Source: Xylona heveae TC161 (taxonomy: Eukaryota; Ascomycota; Xylonomycetes; Xylonales; Xylonaceae). From it: a stretch of 64,000 nucleotides of DNA. Each line of letters begins with the position of its first letter. Position 1 is the stretch's first letter. The translations under genes and the position numbers were made by a program. Under the pieces are notes generated by a model. That model ran no database searches, was not told where the DNA came from, and saw only the letters and a list, made by a program, of their open reading frames with translations. The stretch covers positions 1,607,511 to 1,671,510 of the forward strand of contig NW_017264194.1 of NCBI RefSeq assembly GCF_001619985.1, in the 5' to 3' direction. Of this stretch, positions 36,001-47,738 are shown piece by piece.

Positions 36001-37351
36001 TCAGGCGTCAGAGTAGGCTGTAGAGCCGCCGGCTTTGGCCCGTTGGCTAGCTCCCTTAATGATATGACTGAGGTCACCGACAGGGATCTGGAAGGGGAAG
36101 TCGAGCGCAGCGAGCATCTGCGCGAAAAAGATGTACCATCCGCATGAGGAGACAACAAAAAGACATGCTCCTCCGGCCTGCATGGTCAAAGAGAGAGTAG
36201 AGTTAGCCAATTGAGCCTGGTGGATCGAGATAAATGACAGCAAAATGGTTCGGCGGTACAAAATTCTAGGGATGGTTCTCCAGATAAACGGATACTTACA
36301 GTCTGAATATGACCTGCCAAAGCGACGTTCCCATTTGCGACTTGCCAAAAGGCTGCAGCCAGAAGAGCGAAGCCCGGAGTCAGGAATAGAAAGATGAGGA
36401 AGAAGACAATGTTAGTCCTCAATGCGCAGATAAGAAAGACAAAGCTCAAGAGAGCCATAAAGAGGAGAAAGAATGCTGTATCGTAAGATGAAGCGTTAAT
36501 TACCTAGTTCACCATAGAAATCTGAATAGAGCCTTACCAAAGCTGGCATTGAAAGAGGCAGCGTTCAAACCTGCTGCCGGGTTGGACGTATCTGGTGAGT
36601 ATGCCCCATACGCGTTGAACGATGGTTGGAGAGTTGCGCCATAAGTAAGCCAAAAGCCACCTGGGGCCGAGTTAAAAAATCTGAGCATTTGGAAGGCTTG
36701 GATATAATCAGAGGGGATCTCACCATAAGAGCAGAAGACAACGAAAGGGAAAGTATTTCCGAGGATAAATTCGAGAACACCACCAATAAGCATGCAAACT
36801 CCGCCGAAGAAAAAATATGAACCGCTAAACAGCAATTGTTAGGCTTGGATCCGGATGCTTATAAAAAAGGGAAGCAAGGTTTGCCTACATTCCAGCAGCA
36901 CCGAAACCACCTGAGCCTCTCCATCCCATAAGCTCGCACGAGAGGGGTGTCAATGACAGAACAAATCCTACAAGAGCCCTGGATATCATGTCAGCGTAGC
37001 TCCTGTAGTTCTCTATGACTAAGGCCCAGACGGGTACTTACAGTGGTGTGGGATTACCAAAGGTCTTTCGAAGATCACCCTTGACTATTTGACATTAGCA
37101 ATTACGACCAAGCTAATGGTCTGGACGGAAACATCCGTACCTGCGGTTGCTGGGGAGAGATATATCTTCTCGAAGAGTTCTGGAGAGATGCTGAAGCTTC
37201 GTGCGGTGGGGACCCGCCCGAGACCTGTATCGCTGGTGGCATCGTGCGCAGCAATGGGGTCGCCCTCATTCGAGTGGTGCGAACACACGCCCGTCTGCGA
37301 GTAATCCTTTTCCAAAGGCTGGCCATTAGGATCTCCGCGAGTGACCGACAT
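36001..37351 (-). CDS. Acetate/succinate-type transporter of the GPR1/FUN34/YaaH (SatP/AceTr) family
   Basis: Six exons, complement(36001-36177, 36300-36475, 36538-36824, 36889-36978, 37042-37084, 37141-37351); 327 residues. All five introns (56-122 bp) join in exact frame; intron 3 has a weak GTAGGC donor. About six membrane spans follow a hydrophilic N-terminus of some 70 residues. The family signature appears as NPTPLALVGF (81-90), a variant of the usual NPAPLGLxGF. Other family segments are GSYFFFGGVCMLIGGVLEF, GNTFPFVVF and GGFWLTYG. Relatives Ady2/Ato1, AcpA and YaaH carry acetate and related monocarboxylates, or ammonium export in yeast Ato proteins, across the plasma membrane. In other fungi such genes are under carbon catabolite control; creA lies about 19 kb away, though this distance implies no direct link. 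Confidence 0.9.
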
Positions 37352-40300
37352 GCCGGAACGAGGCTAATGAGGGATGAAAGAAGGAAAAGTGTAGATCCAA
37401 CGGGGATGCAACTGAGGTCGAATGTGAGCTGCAATGGCACCGATGAGAAGGATGTAAAGTGGAGGATTGCAAACGAGAAAGAAGAAAGAAAGAAAGAATT
37501 CAAGGAGAGACGTAATATTTATAGGATACACAGTTGAGATAGAGAAAGCAGAACAGTCGACAAGAAGAGTTCGTATGCGCACAAGCAGCTTTGAATGGTT
37601 GTTGGAAGAACGAGCGGAAAGCAGCATTATAAACGTGATATATCACAACGTCCTACGACGAGGACCAGGATCCATCATCAATCATAGTTCTGTCCGGTCC
37701 AATGGCTAGGCTAGACCGTATTTGGGAGGAAATTTTTCATTTAAACCCTAAGGGTAATATTGCATACAGATGAGAGGTGCCAATTTCATTGTGCACAGAA
37801 CAGCCTCCTAGACGCCCGCTCCTGTACGCGATGAATAAGGGGGCTTGGGACCATCTCGTCGTTTTCAAACTAGAGAGAAAAAGAGATAAATAATTTCATC
37901 TTGTCAACGCTTCTCGAGGTGGCGTCCATGTATGTACGTGCGAAGCTACGTGGATGGAGGTAAGGTCCTGAGTGACCAGGCAAGGGTAGGAACCGCACAG
38001 ATTGCACAGAAAGGTAGGTAGGTAAGTACATTGCAGCATAGTAGCTTTGCGAGTCGAGACTTGAGCGCTCGACCGCCCAATTCCTCATGGGCCCGAGAGC
38101 GTGAGCTGGTCCGGAGAAAAGGGACAGGAGTAAATGAGGTTGAGAGGGCCCTGGTCGTGGCGGTTTGGGCTTGACTTTGACTGACAAAGCTCGCCGGTGA
38201 TCCGGAAACCGAACTTGAATGGCCATACGGTCCTAACTTAGTGAGCTTTCACTTAAGCTATAGTTGGTCCCGCTAACCCCGTTTCTGCTCAGCCGAAGCG
38301 AACGCGGGGAAAGACGTGGGCACCCCAGGCACAGAGATAGAGTGGAGATATCCAGATACAATAGTTACTCCCCAGCTCAGCCTAATCGACTGTCGGTTCC
38401 AAGTATCTTCCGTTATGACTCGCAATAAATCATCTGCGTTTGGGTCATTGCTCCCCTCAAACCGTTACTTCAAGCCCAGTTTCACTAAGAACACTTTGAC
38501 ACATAGTTAGATCCGGTGTCATAATCTGTGTCGCAGATGAAAATGATCATCACATGATTGTAATTGTTCCTTCGCGACACCGCCATATTTAAGAAACAAT
38601 TGCGCATAAAATCTTGAGATCCTCGCATCAAGGCAAGGCCTCAATGCATTGCAGCGGCAGAACAATTTGATAAAGCATCTTTTCTCAAATCGCTTCGCTT
38701 TTAGATGCTTTGGCGAGACTTGGACTTGGCACGATTGGTGAGACTGCACATGCTCCGACCGGCCTCGAGCATGGTGCTCTCCTCGCACCATCGCCTCATC
38801 CCTGCAGGAAACCCCTGAACGGTAGCACAGGACAAAAACGACGGGTCGGGTCAACGGAGAGCGGGCTTTCCCCAATCATCTTGCTCTCCCCACGGCACCA
38901 TCCGTGTATCTCAGACTGACCGACAGATCATGATCCGTTCGACATGCAGCAGCTCCTTCGCTCTGATCTGTAGGGACTAAGACAGCTCGCCTAGTATTGC
39001 TGCTCGACGACGCCGCGATACCACGCCAACTACGGAGTACACGACATGACGGCACAGGTACACACCTATCTGCGAAATTCCCGGACAGCGGGCATAATAG
39101 CACGCAAACAGCCGATGGCCGTGTCACAGTCTTGTTTGCTTCGCAGTGGCCAGAAAGGCTTCTCTTCTCTCAAAGACATATGGCGCGACTTTGATTCGAA
39201 TCCTGTCGGATGTGTAAGTTTAAGACCTGGCAGATCTCACTTATGCGCACCGCCTTTTCTGGCTGTCTCTTCCCTTGGTGCAGAAGAGCAAGTGTCTCTT
39301 GGATGCAGCAATATTGTATAGTCGCCCAATTTTCTGCAAAGCATCAACGGTCCCTATCGTACTTGTGCAGCGCATACTCGTTTAGCCTTCAAGGCGTTCG
39401 TCATGCTCTCGAAAGCTGGCGCTGAAGACGATTGTGATATATGTATCTCCTGTTGTATTGATCGTACTTTCCGCCTTCACTGTAATAGGACTTGGACATT
39501 GTCAGAAATATTTGAGAAAATATTCCCAGCAACAAATTTTCGAAAGAGTTTCTGAAGAGCGTTAATAACTTCTGGACTTGTACATCAGGGTAGAAGTGAG
39601 GACCTTTTGGTTTGAAAAGAGGGCTGGCCAACACTGGCTGTCTGTATCTCACCGACATCGCTTGAGTCGAACGATATTTGTGGCACCAGAAACCTGTCAA
39701 GCGCAGAAGCGCCTGTTTCCATCGGCACGAGAGTCTTCTGTCCACCAGCTTACCGTAGTTGGCCACAATCCCCACCACGCACCGACAATTCCCAATAATG
39801 GGAATTAAGCTCGCTAGTAATCCTAGTCTGAATGAAGCCCAAAAGAAATTCAATATTCGGGTGGCGATGAAGAAATGAGATATCGCAGTAAGGGGGAGGT
39901 GAATGATTTGCTAAACGCATAGGCGGCAGGTTGCTTCGTTCTCCCTCGCATTCGGTTTCTTCATCCCATTGATACTGTGATTGCGAGTTTCGCCACGATC
40001 AAGCCAAACACTTACTGGCCAATACAGCGGTTTTTTCGTGCAAATTGTGAAAATTGTCTAGGAATGATGTCGGGCTGTCCGACGCGTACCGTTAAAATGA
40101 AGCTCTAGGTATAATTGACTTTCGTCATTATCTGCAAGGGTCGCAAGTGGCGATTGAAGTTGATGGAATCCGGATGCTACAGCAGTTGGCCATCACTCCA
40201 ATTTAAACAGATGAACACGTATCGGTAGATTCAATAACAGGCCGAATAGACACAACAATTATATGTGGCGGATTTTTGAGGCGCAGTGATATGCTCTTTC

Positions 40301-43300
40301 ATTAGTCCAGTCTGACGGAGGATAGGCACGTAGCTGCATCATCTCAAGTACCTGTAATTTGGTCAAGGAAAACAGGAAGAGTGAAGGGAATTTTGTTCAT
40401 TTAGGATACGATTTCTTCACACTCACCCACTGTTCTGTCTCCGTATCCAATATCGATCTGCTTTGACATTCCGCCTTATTGAGTAGAAACTCAATTTATC
40501 GGCTGCAGTACTTGCCGTATCAGCAGTTTAAGAGCATGTTCAACAAACCATGGCGAGTCGGAGATTAGTGTGTGTTGAGGGAAATGCTCGGCGTAACATG
40601 AGGCGATCAAATTCTACGAAGCGACATCATCTGAGACATTCCAAGTAGGATTGGCTTTTTGTACCGTACGCCAGTTACTTGGGTTAACCGACAGTAAGTG
40701 GTTCCATGTCTTGGTGCTACCAGAGATCTCAGCGCTTGCAATTTTTGATCCAATTTCTATAAAAAAGAGAAGATATTATGAGCGTGTTGTTCCTGATATT
40801 TTTCAAGCAGCACTTCTTCGATTAAGGTGTACACTAAATCATTAGCTGCCGAGAGGAACTAGCCCGACCCAGTTCAGCTATATTGGGATTAGGAAGCACC
40901 TGTACGTTAGCGACTGGCTAGCAGTCTGATCTGTGCCGATGCTGCTAAGCTCGTCAGATTCAGTGTCTACCCTCACCGTTTTCATCAATCCTTGAACATA
41001 AGCTTGGTCAAAAACCCATCAAATCATTGCTTGCAATCTGAGACATTGGTAAATGACATTACACGCAGCGTTTTACTGGGAAATGATTCCGAGCAAAGTG
41101 ATCTTGCAAGCCTGCCTCTGTGACACTTCAAGCCCCGCCATCACTGCTCGGGTTTCCGTCGTCCCTTACCCTAGATCGTATATCTACGAGATCTACTAAT
41201 TGAAAACACATTCTTGCGACTCCAGCCACAGTGAGAGGATGGATAACTGACACCTAACAAGGTACAGCTCTCTGGAATAATGATGTTCCATCCCAAGAGA
41301 GAACGCTAGTATCGCCATTATCTACGAAAAAGTAGAGACACTGGCTCTACCAATGAGACTGAAAGATGGAAGGTAATAGCTTGTGCAGTATTGGAATCTG
41401 ATCAACTGTTCCATTATTGTCCATAAATTCGACAATTTTTACTCTGCGGTCATCTCTTTTCTGTCGTTGACTCTTCTTTGCGTTGGTCTGTTGTATCAAT
41501 TGCGTGTGTTTTGCATTGCGTCATTCGATATAAGCAATGTGGCTGCTTATATAACGTGCATTATTCTTCACTTCTTCTTTTCTTTTCCTGGAAGGCAACT
41601 CCTATCAAGTGCAGCGATGCTCTACCCTACTTAACCTCTCCGCGGGATACCTGTGACTGCTTTATTGCGGTATACATTTCTTGGCCCATCTCTGCTCGAA
41701 TGGGCCAATTATTCTATGCTTGCCTTTCCTGAACCGCAAATTCTTCTCTTCATGATTCAATTTTTCAGACCATCTATTTCTATACGGTGGTTCTGCACGG
41801 CCTTGATGGCGCGATGAGTGCTCTTCAAGGCGAAGGCAACATTGGGACTACTATCTCTGATATATTCATGCAGCGACCTCCGGATACCATTACAGCCATA
41901 TTACCATGTTATGAGGGTGGACTGGCCCTAAAAATTCTCAAGTTTAGTTCCAACAAGCTCAGCTCGCTGTCGGCCGGACGAGACCATCCGAACCTATATC
42001 AAGGTCACAAAATAACCCTAGTTAGGTCTGGAGATGTCGAACTGGAGGCCAGACTGCGGAACGTGATTGACCAGACCAGCGGATAACCCGCTTGAAAGAT
42101 TCTTTTGGCTTCAATACTGATAATCATTCTCGAAAAGCCCGCGCCAAACACGAATCCAGGTGTTGGTGGAGGCATCCGGACTGGTGTTTTCCCGTGCTCA
42201 TTGCATGCAAAGGAATAATTTATACGCCATCCTCATAATATTTCGCCGCAAGAAATTTTTTACACGTCTTTAAACTACTCTTTACTTTCTCTTGTTGTAA
42301 AGGATCCGGCATTTTTGAGCAGAGGACCAGGCCTTCATCCAAAACCGATCAAGCGTCTTCCCTTCTCGCCTCGAGAATGTACCTGAAGGGCATTACCTTT
42401 ATCGATACATATCGCAACTTCTTCACTCTCAGCAGACATAAAAAACAACTAATCTAACCAAGATTTTTGACTATGGCTTTTTCGAGCTCCGATCAAAGGA
42501 CATCTAGGTTTGTCCCCTAATCGTCTCATCACATATGCCACGAAGTATGCCTCGTTTTCACCTCGGAATACACCAGATATATTTGTTTTGATCAGGAAAT
42601 AGTCGGATCAAATTTACCATCTTCACTTAAGAGATCTATTTCCGTTTTGCTCAATTCTCCTTCAATAAAGCTTCGCATCGCCGCCTCTTCTTCCTCAGTT
42701 AAATAGTACCACTACCGCTGCGGCTGAATATCTCTTCCCTTTCAACAACTTGACAATTATGATCTGATCATTTCAGCCACCAAGCACATATAGCTGATTA
42801 TCATTCGAGCTCCATACAGGCTTTACTGTGTGAAAGGCGTAAGCATCTCTCATCATCTTATACCTCTGGCCCCATTCAGTATATCTTAGATCTATTGAGG
42901 AGCTCACCTGATTTTACGACTTGTACCACGAGATACATTCTTACTGTCTCACTGCTATCTTCTTTCCCTCACATCATCCTTCTTCTTACGTTCACCTCCA
43001 GCTGCTCATCTCATACCGACCAGCTTGTTTCTATCAGACCACACTTTCACAGTCACACTACAGCTGACTCTACTTTCACCAAGTGGGAGATCATTTTTAA
43101 TGATCATCACTGCTTACCTACATCTTAAACCTGTCTCACTGCACCTTTGATCTCCAAGATTCTTTGCCCCAAAGGTCTAGACTTCTTCCGTTCAATAACC
43201 CAGGCCCTTTATTTACTTTACTTGCTCATCCCCCTTCTCAAACGACTCTTCATCGTCAAACACAGAAGCACAGCTACTTCAAACATACCTCCCATTTATC

Positions 43301-43654
43301 TTGGATTCTTTATTTACATCCAGATACCTTCTCTATTTTCTTCTATCGACGATTTGAACTCAGTTCGCTTGTCAAGCTTTCCTAGAATTCTACCACACCG
43401 TAAGACTCTGGCTCTTCAATTCCAACTTACCTTTGTACTCCAGTCCCGCAAGATATTTGCACTCTCCAATCATTCGACAAACTTTCAGGCCATTCAATTT
43501 CTCCAGTTTCATATCAAGCATCGCTTTTTCCCGTGTCTCTTTTGATTTAATTCTTCCCTCCTAACTTGACTATTCTTGTTCTCTCGACTGAATCTATCCT
43601 TAGCTGCAGCTCGAGCACTTACGAGTTGCACATATTGCGTATACAGTTTCGAAA
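37352..43654. other. 6.3 kb gene-poor divergent region upstream of Argonaute
   Basis: No gene is recognised. A TACGGAGTA palindrome lies at 39031-39039. The 1.5 kb before 43655 is strongly pyrimidine-rich on the plus strand with few stable frames, which could be a long leader or promoter. One open block at about 41769-42086 has an acceptor-like site before it and is discussed as a finding. Confidence 0.55.
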
Positions 43655-46600
43655 ATGCAGCGTTCTCTACGGTCGCGTTCACGTTCCCCTCAAGAGGGGC
43701 GACGCCATCAGGATGCTCGAAGACGAACTCCTGAGAAGCAGAAAGGCTTGACAAATGAGCCCGTGCCCGGAAAAGGCCGACTTTTGAATATTGCCAATAA
43801 GCCCACCAAGGGCACCAAAGGAAGTCAAATCAGCATTTTCACAAACCACTTTGATGTTCTCTCTCTTCCTATAATCGCAATTTATCATTATGAGGTAAGT
43901 CTGGCAGGCGTACGGCCTAGAAAACTTAGCTAAATTCTCTGGGTAGTTCACTTTTGAATCATCCTCATCTTTGGGAGAGGGGAAAGTCTTCTCGCAGAGA
44001 GTCTCGCAGGTTCTCTCTCATCCAATTTTTACAGATTTCGTGGGTCAAGAATTTGCCTCCGACGGTATGACGCTTTTCATGTTATGCCGATCATTGCTGA
44101 AATTCTTTCAGGCGTGAGTCTTGGATTTTCTCCGAAAAAGTTTATTCCGGTTGGACAAGAAAGGTCCACCACAATAGATCTTCCATCCAAGCGTGACAAA
44201 CCTTTTCCAGTCAATGTCACTATTCGGAACAAAGGAAAAGTCAATATAAAAGCTCTCGCTGAATTTTTGATCTCGGGGAAAGTTGACCTAGACCCCACGA
44301 CTAACCCGGATCTGCAAATCCCGTTGAAATGGCTCCAAGTCCTTTTCAGACACGATCCTGCAAGTAGATTTCTTGCAAAGCCAAAAGGGTCTGCCTTTTT
44401 TACGCGAGCTCACGGGACGACCCTGAGCCTCAAGAGCTCGGCGGGTATTTTGGAGGCTGCGAAGGGGATCTTCCAATCCCTCCAGGTGAGGTTTGGTCGA
44501 TTAACCGTAAATGTCGATACGGCAAATGCGGTGTTGTGGGCTTCTAATAGAAATTTACTCGAAGTTGCCTGTGCAATAACTGGCATTGAAAGCCGCACCT
44601 CGCTTGAAAGGGCGGCAACGAAAGATGTTGAAGATATTCACGAAGCCTTGCAACCGCTTTCTGGAATTGTATTCAAAGTCAGACATGGTACCGAAAATAA
44701 CCAGTCGAAATCTCGCAAAGTCATTAGTATTGGCAAGACCAATGCCCACAATACCAAATTCATGAAGAATCTGCCGAATGGACAGACTGAGGAAGTCAGT
44801 GTCTTTAGGTAAGTGGTTCTTTCCAAAGCAGGAAGTTAATAAGTCTTCTAACGTACCTTGATAGACACATGGTCGACAAATACAAAATAACACTTAGATA
44901 TCCTGGATTGCCGCTATTAGTCACGAAATCTGGGATGTTTCCCATGGAACTTTGTTACTCGGTTGACGTGCGTATTACCCTTGAGCAGGCGGCAAGTTGA
45001 GTCTGATATTGATCCGGTCACTTAGGCCCAATTCTATAAAGATGTTTTGGAAGGACAACACAACGCAGAGTTCATCAAATGGGCTACTGCTCCTGCTTTC
45101 GCTCGAAAGTCTGCTATTCAGAAGAACGTCGAAGTCCTTCAATGGAATTCGCAGCAAATACTCAAACAAAGCGGAATCGCAGTATCTGAAAAGCTAATGG
45201 AATTAAAAGCCAGAGTATTGCCTGCACCACTTCCGTGTTACGGTACAGGAACCGATCCTCGTCCCAATGAGACCGGTCGATGGAATTTGAGAGGCAAAAA
45301 GCTATTGAAGGTAAGGGCTCATTCGGCTCAGACTAGTTTTAAGATGTTTTAACAACTTCTCCTTCAGCCCTGCAAAATCGAATCGTGGGGAATGGTGTTT
45401 TTCCCGGGTCAGAACGCTGGAGGTTCCATTCAGACTTTTGGGGATGCACTCTGTTATGCCTTGGCCGGCGCCGGGATAAGTCTTCCACGCCGAGCGCCAG
45501 AAACCCTTCTTGGCAATCCCCATGGGGAAATCGAGAAGATTTGCGTGGATATCATGTCCAAAGCATCGCACGCCTTTCAAAAGATGCCAAATATTCTAAT
45601 CTTTGTTCTCCCGAGCCGCAGCGAGCGACTCTACCGAGCTCTCAAAAACATCTGCGAGGCAAAGTTGGGCATTGCATCACAGGGTGAGAAATATTATAGT
45701 GATAGTGTGACTGTCCTTCCGCTAACACTTGTGTAGTGCTTTGCTGGGACAAAGCCGGCCGTCCTCGGGGACAGGACCAATATCTCGCAAATGTAGCCAT
45801 CAAAGTCAATGTCAAACTCAATGGTATAAATCATGAGCTCAAAGAGGAAATTTTCCTAAAGAAGCGGACCATGCTGATGGGAGCTGACGTCTCGCACCCT
45901 TTCCCCGCCCAATTGCGCAAGAATCCACCACCTCCCTCGTTTTCTGCTCTTGTTGCCACATACGACAAGGCCTGCAGCGCGTATACGGCAATCGCAAGCT
46001 GCCAAGAAGCAACCACGCAAATGATATCGGATTTTAGACGAATGGCCCAAGAGGTACTCGAAAGGTATAAACAGAAGAATAATAACCTCCTCCCGGAGCA
46101 GATTTTCTTTTTCCGCGATGGGCTCTCCGAGTCCGAGTTTGCACAGATAATGGCCGACGAAGCCCAGCCGTTGATTGGTAAGTTGCAATCCTTCCATCGC
46201 TCCTACATGATTACCTCTATATACCTCTTTCTACATCTGGCTATAAGTGCTGCATCATCCCGTTCATTCAAGCGCTCATCCTAAACGCCATACAGACCTA
46301 TGCAAAGAGTATGCACCTCGCGCACCGAAAATAACAGTCATCGTTGCTATAAAGCGCCATCACACGCGCATTTTCCCCGGAACCAATGTCCGAGGCGACA
46401 AAAACGGAAACGTCATGCCGGGGACCGTCCTGGAAAACTCTTCCGGTCACGACATTTGTGGGTTTCCCAGATCAATTACCACATTTGGAGACTACGGCTG
46501 ATATATATATATTACGTGTGCAGTCCTAGTTGCCCATCCTGGCCTACAAGGCACCGTCAGGCCCACGAGATATATAGTCCTGAAAGACGAAAACAATCTC

Positions 46601-46961
46601 GCCGCCGATCAGTTCCAGCGCCTCGTCAACAATTTATGCTGGTCCTATGCTCGAGCCACTACGGCAGTATCCCTAGGTATGTCGATTCAGCAGCTGTGCC
46701 ATATAGTCGGGCAGGACACTTTTTTTCCTTTTTCTGACTGTTACGAATCAGTCCCACCAGTTTTTTACGCAGACCAGGTTTGCTCTCGGGCGAAGATGCA
46801 TGTTCGGAGAATGGAAAATGGCACGCTCGTCCTTGCGCCTCCGCAGGGGAACGTCAAATATAGCATGGTATGTTTTGCCACCCACCCCCACGTTAATTGT
46901 GATACTTTGCTCAATATGGGGTACAAATGGATGCTGACAATGTTAAAAGTACTGGCAGTGA
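43655..46961 (+). CDS. Argonaute (QDE-2-like) with intact slicer tetrad
   Basis: Eleven exons: 43655-43894, 43947-44064, 44112-44808, 44865-44967, 45026-45310, 45368-45683, 45737-46177, 46296-46457, 46524-46676, 46752-46867, 46950-46961; 880 residues. Every junction keeps frame and restores family motifs, for example GHDI joined to FLVAHPGLQGTVRPTRY across the 66-bp intron 8. Domains in order: an Arg/Ser-rich start, the Argonaute N domain, linker with ASNRNLLEVAC, PAZ, MID (WGMVFFPGQNAGG, ILIFVLPS) and PIWI. Catalytic residues visible: Asp637 (GADVSHP), Glu677 (SCQEATTQM), Asp714 (FFRDGLSESEF) and Asp846 (FYADQV), the DEDD version common in fungi. The last exon codes only for Tyr-Trp-Gln and the stop. 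The protein would bind small RNAs and cut targets in quelling-like silencing. No Dicer or RdRP gene is in the window. Confidence 0.94.
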
Positions 46962-47738
46962 TTACGTCTGATAGTGCGCCGATTCCTCTGCATTTTTTTT
47001 TTCTTCCACATATCTTCCGTTCTCATACTGGGTTTCTCGATACGGAAATGTATCCCAATTGCCTCACATTGTTTCTCACAGCAAGCTCCTGCCTTGTTTC
47101 CTGTTTAGTTTGGAGCTTCTTTCCAGCTGATTACCTTTTTGGTTTTTTTTTTTTTTTTTTTTTTGCTTTAATTATTTTAAATTTCTCTTTTACATTCTCT
47201 CCATTTTCCCACTTTACTCTCCCGCATCTAGTAATTCTCAAACTCCAGACCAGATCATACATTCACCCGTTATTCCTTCTTATGATCCCTCTATACGGAT
47301 CGAGGCTCTTTCTCTTTTAGGCAACAAATCAGGCGTCCAATTTTTCTTTTTGTTTTCACTTCGTCAGGATCAGATTTCCTCTTTAAGTACGAGAGAAATT
47401 AAAAGAAAAGGTCTCTATTGTGCAACTGACTCTGTTCCTCCTGCGCCTTTGCGGTGCGGCGATAGATTGGCTCTCCGTAATGACTCCCCATAATGACTTC
47501 CATTAACGTAGGATAGCCCAATAAGGAAATCCCCGAAAGGGGAAAAAGGGAAATAAAAAAATGGGGGGAAATTGCAAAAGCGAGATGGAGATAGAAACCC
47601 AGCTTAAAGAGGCAATTTTATGTACAGTACATGATCCACAAATCTACGAGGCTATAACTTGATAAGATATGCTTTCATCCGACGAAAATAAAAAAAAAAT
47701 AAATAAAAAAAAGTAAAGAGATAAAAAGATAAAAAAAA
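46962..47738. other. Convergent spacer between Argonaute and GT90 gene
   Basis: 777 bp. Holds a T22-type run near 47143-47164 and A-rich DNA before 47738. No coding sequence recognised; probably 3' UTRs of both genes. Confidence 0.6.
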
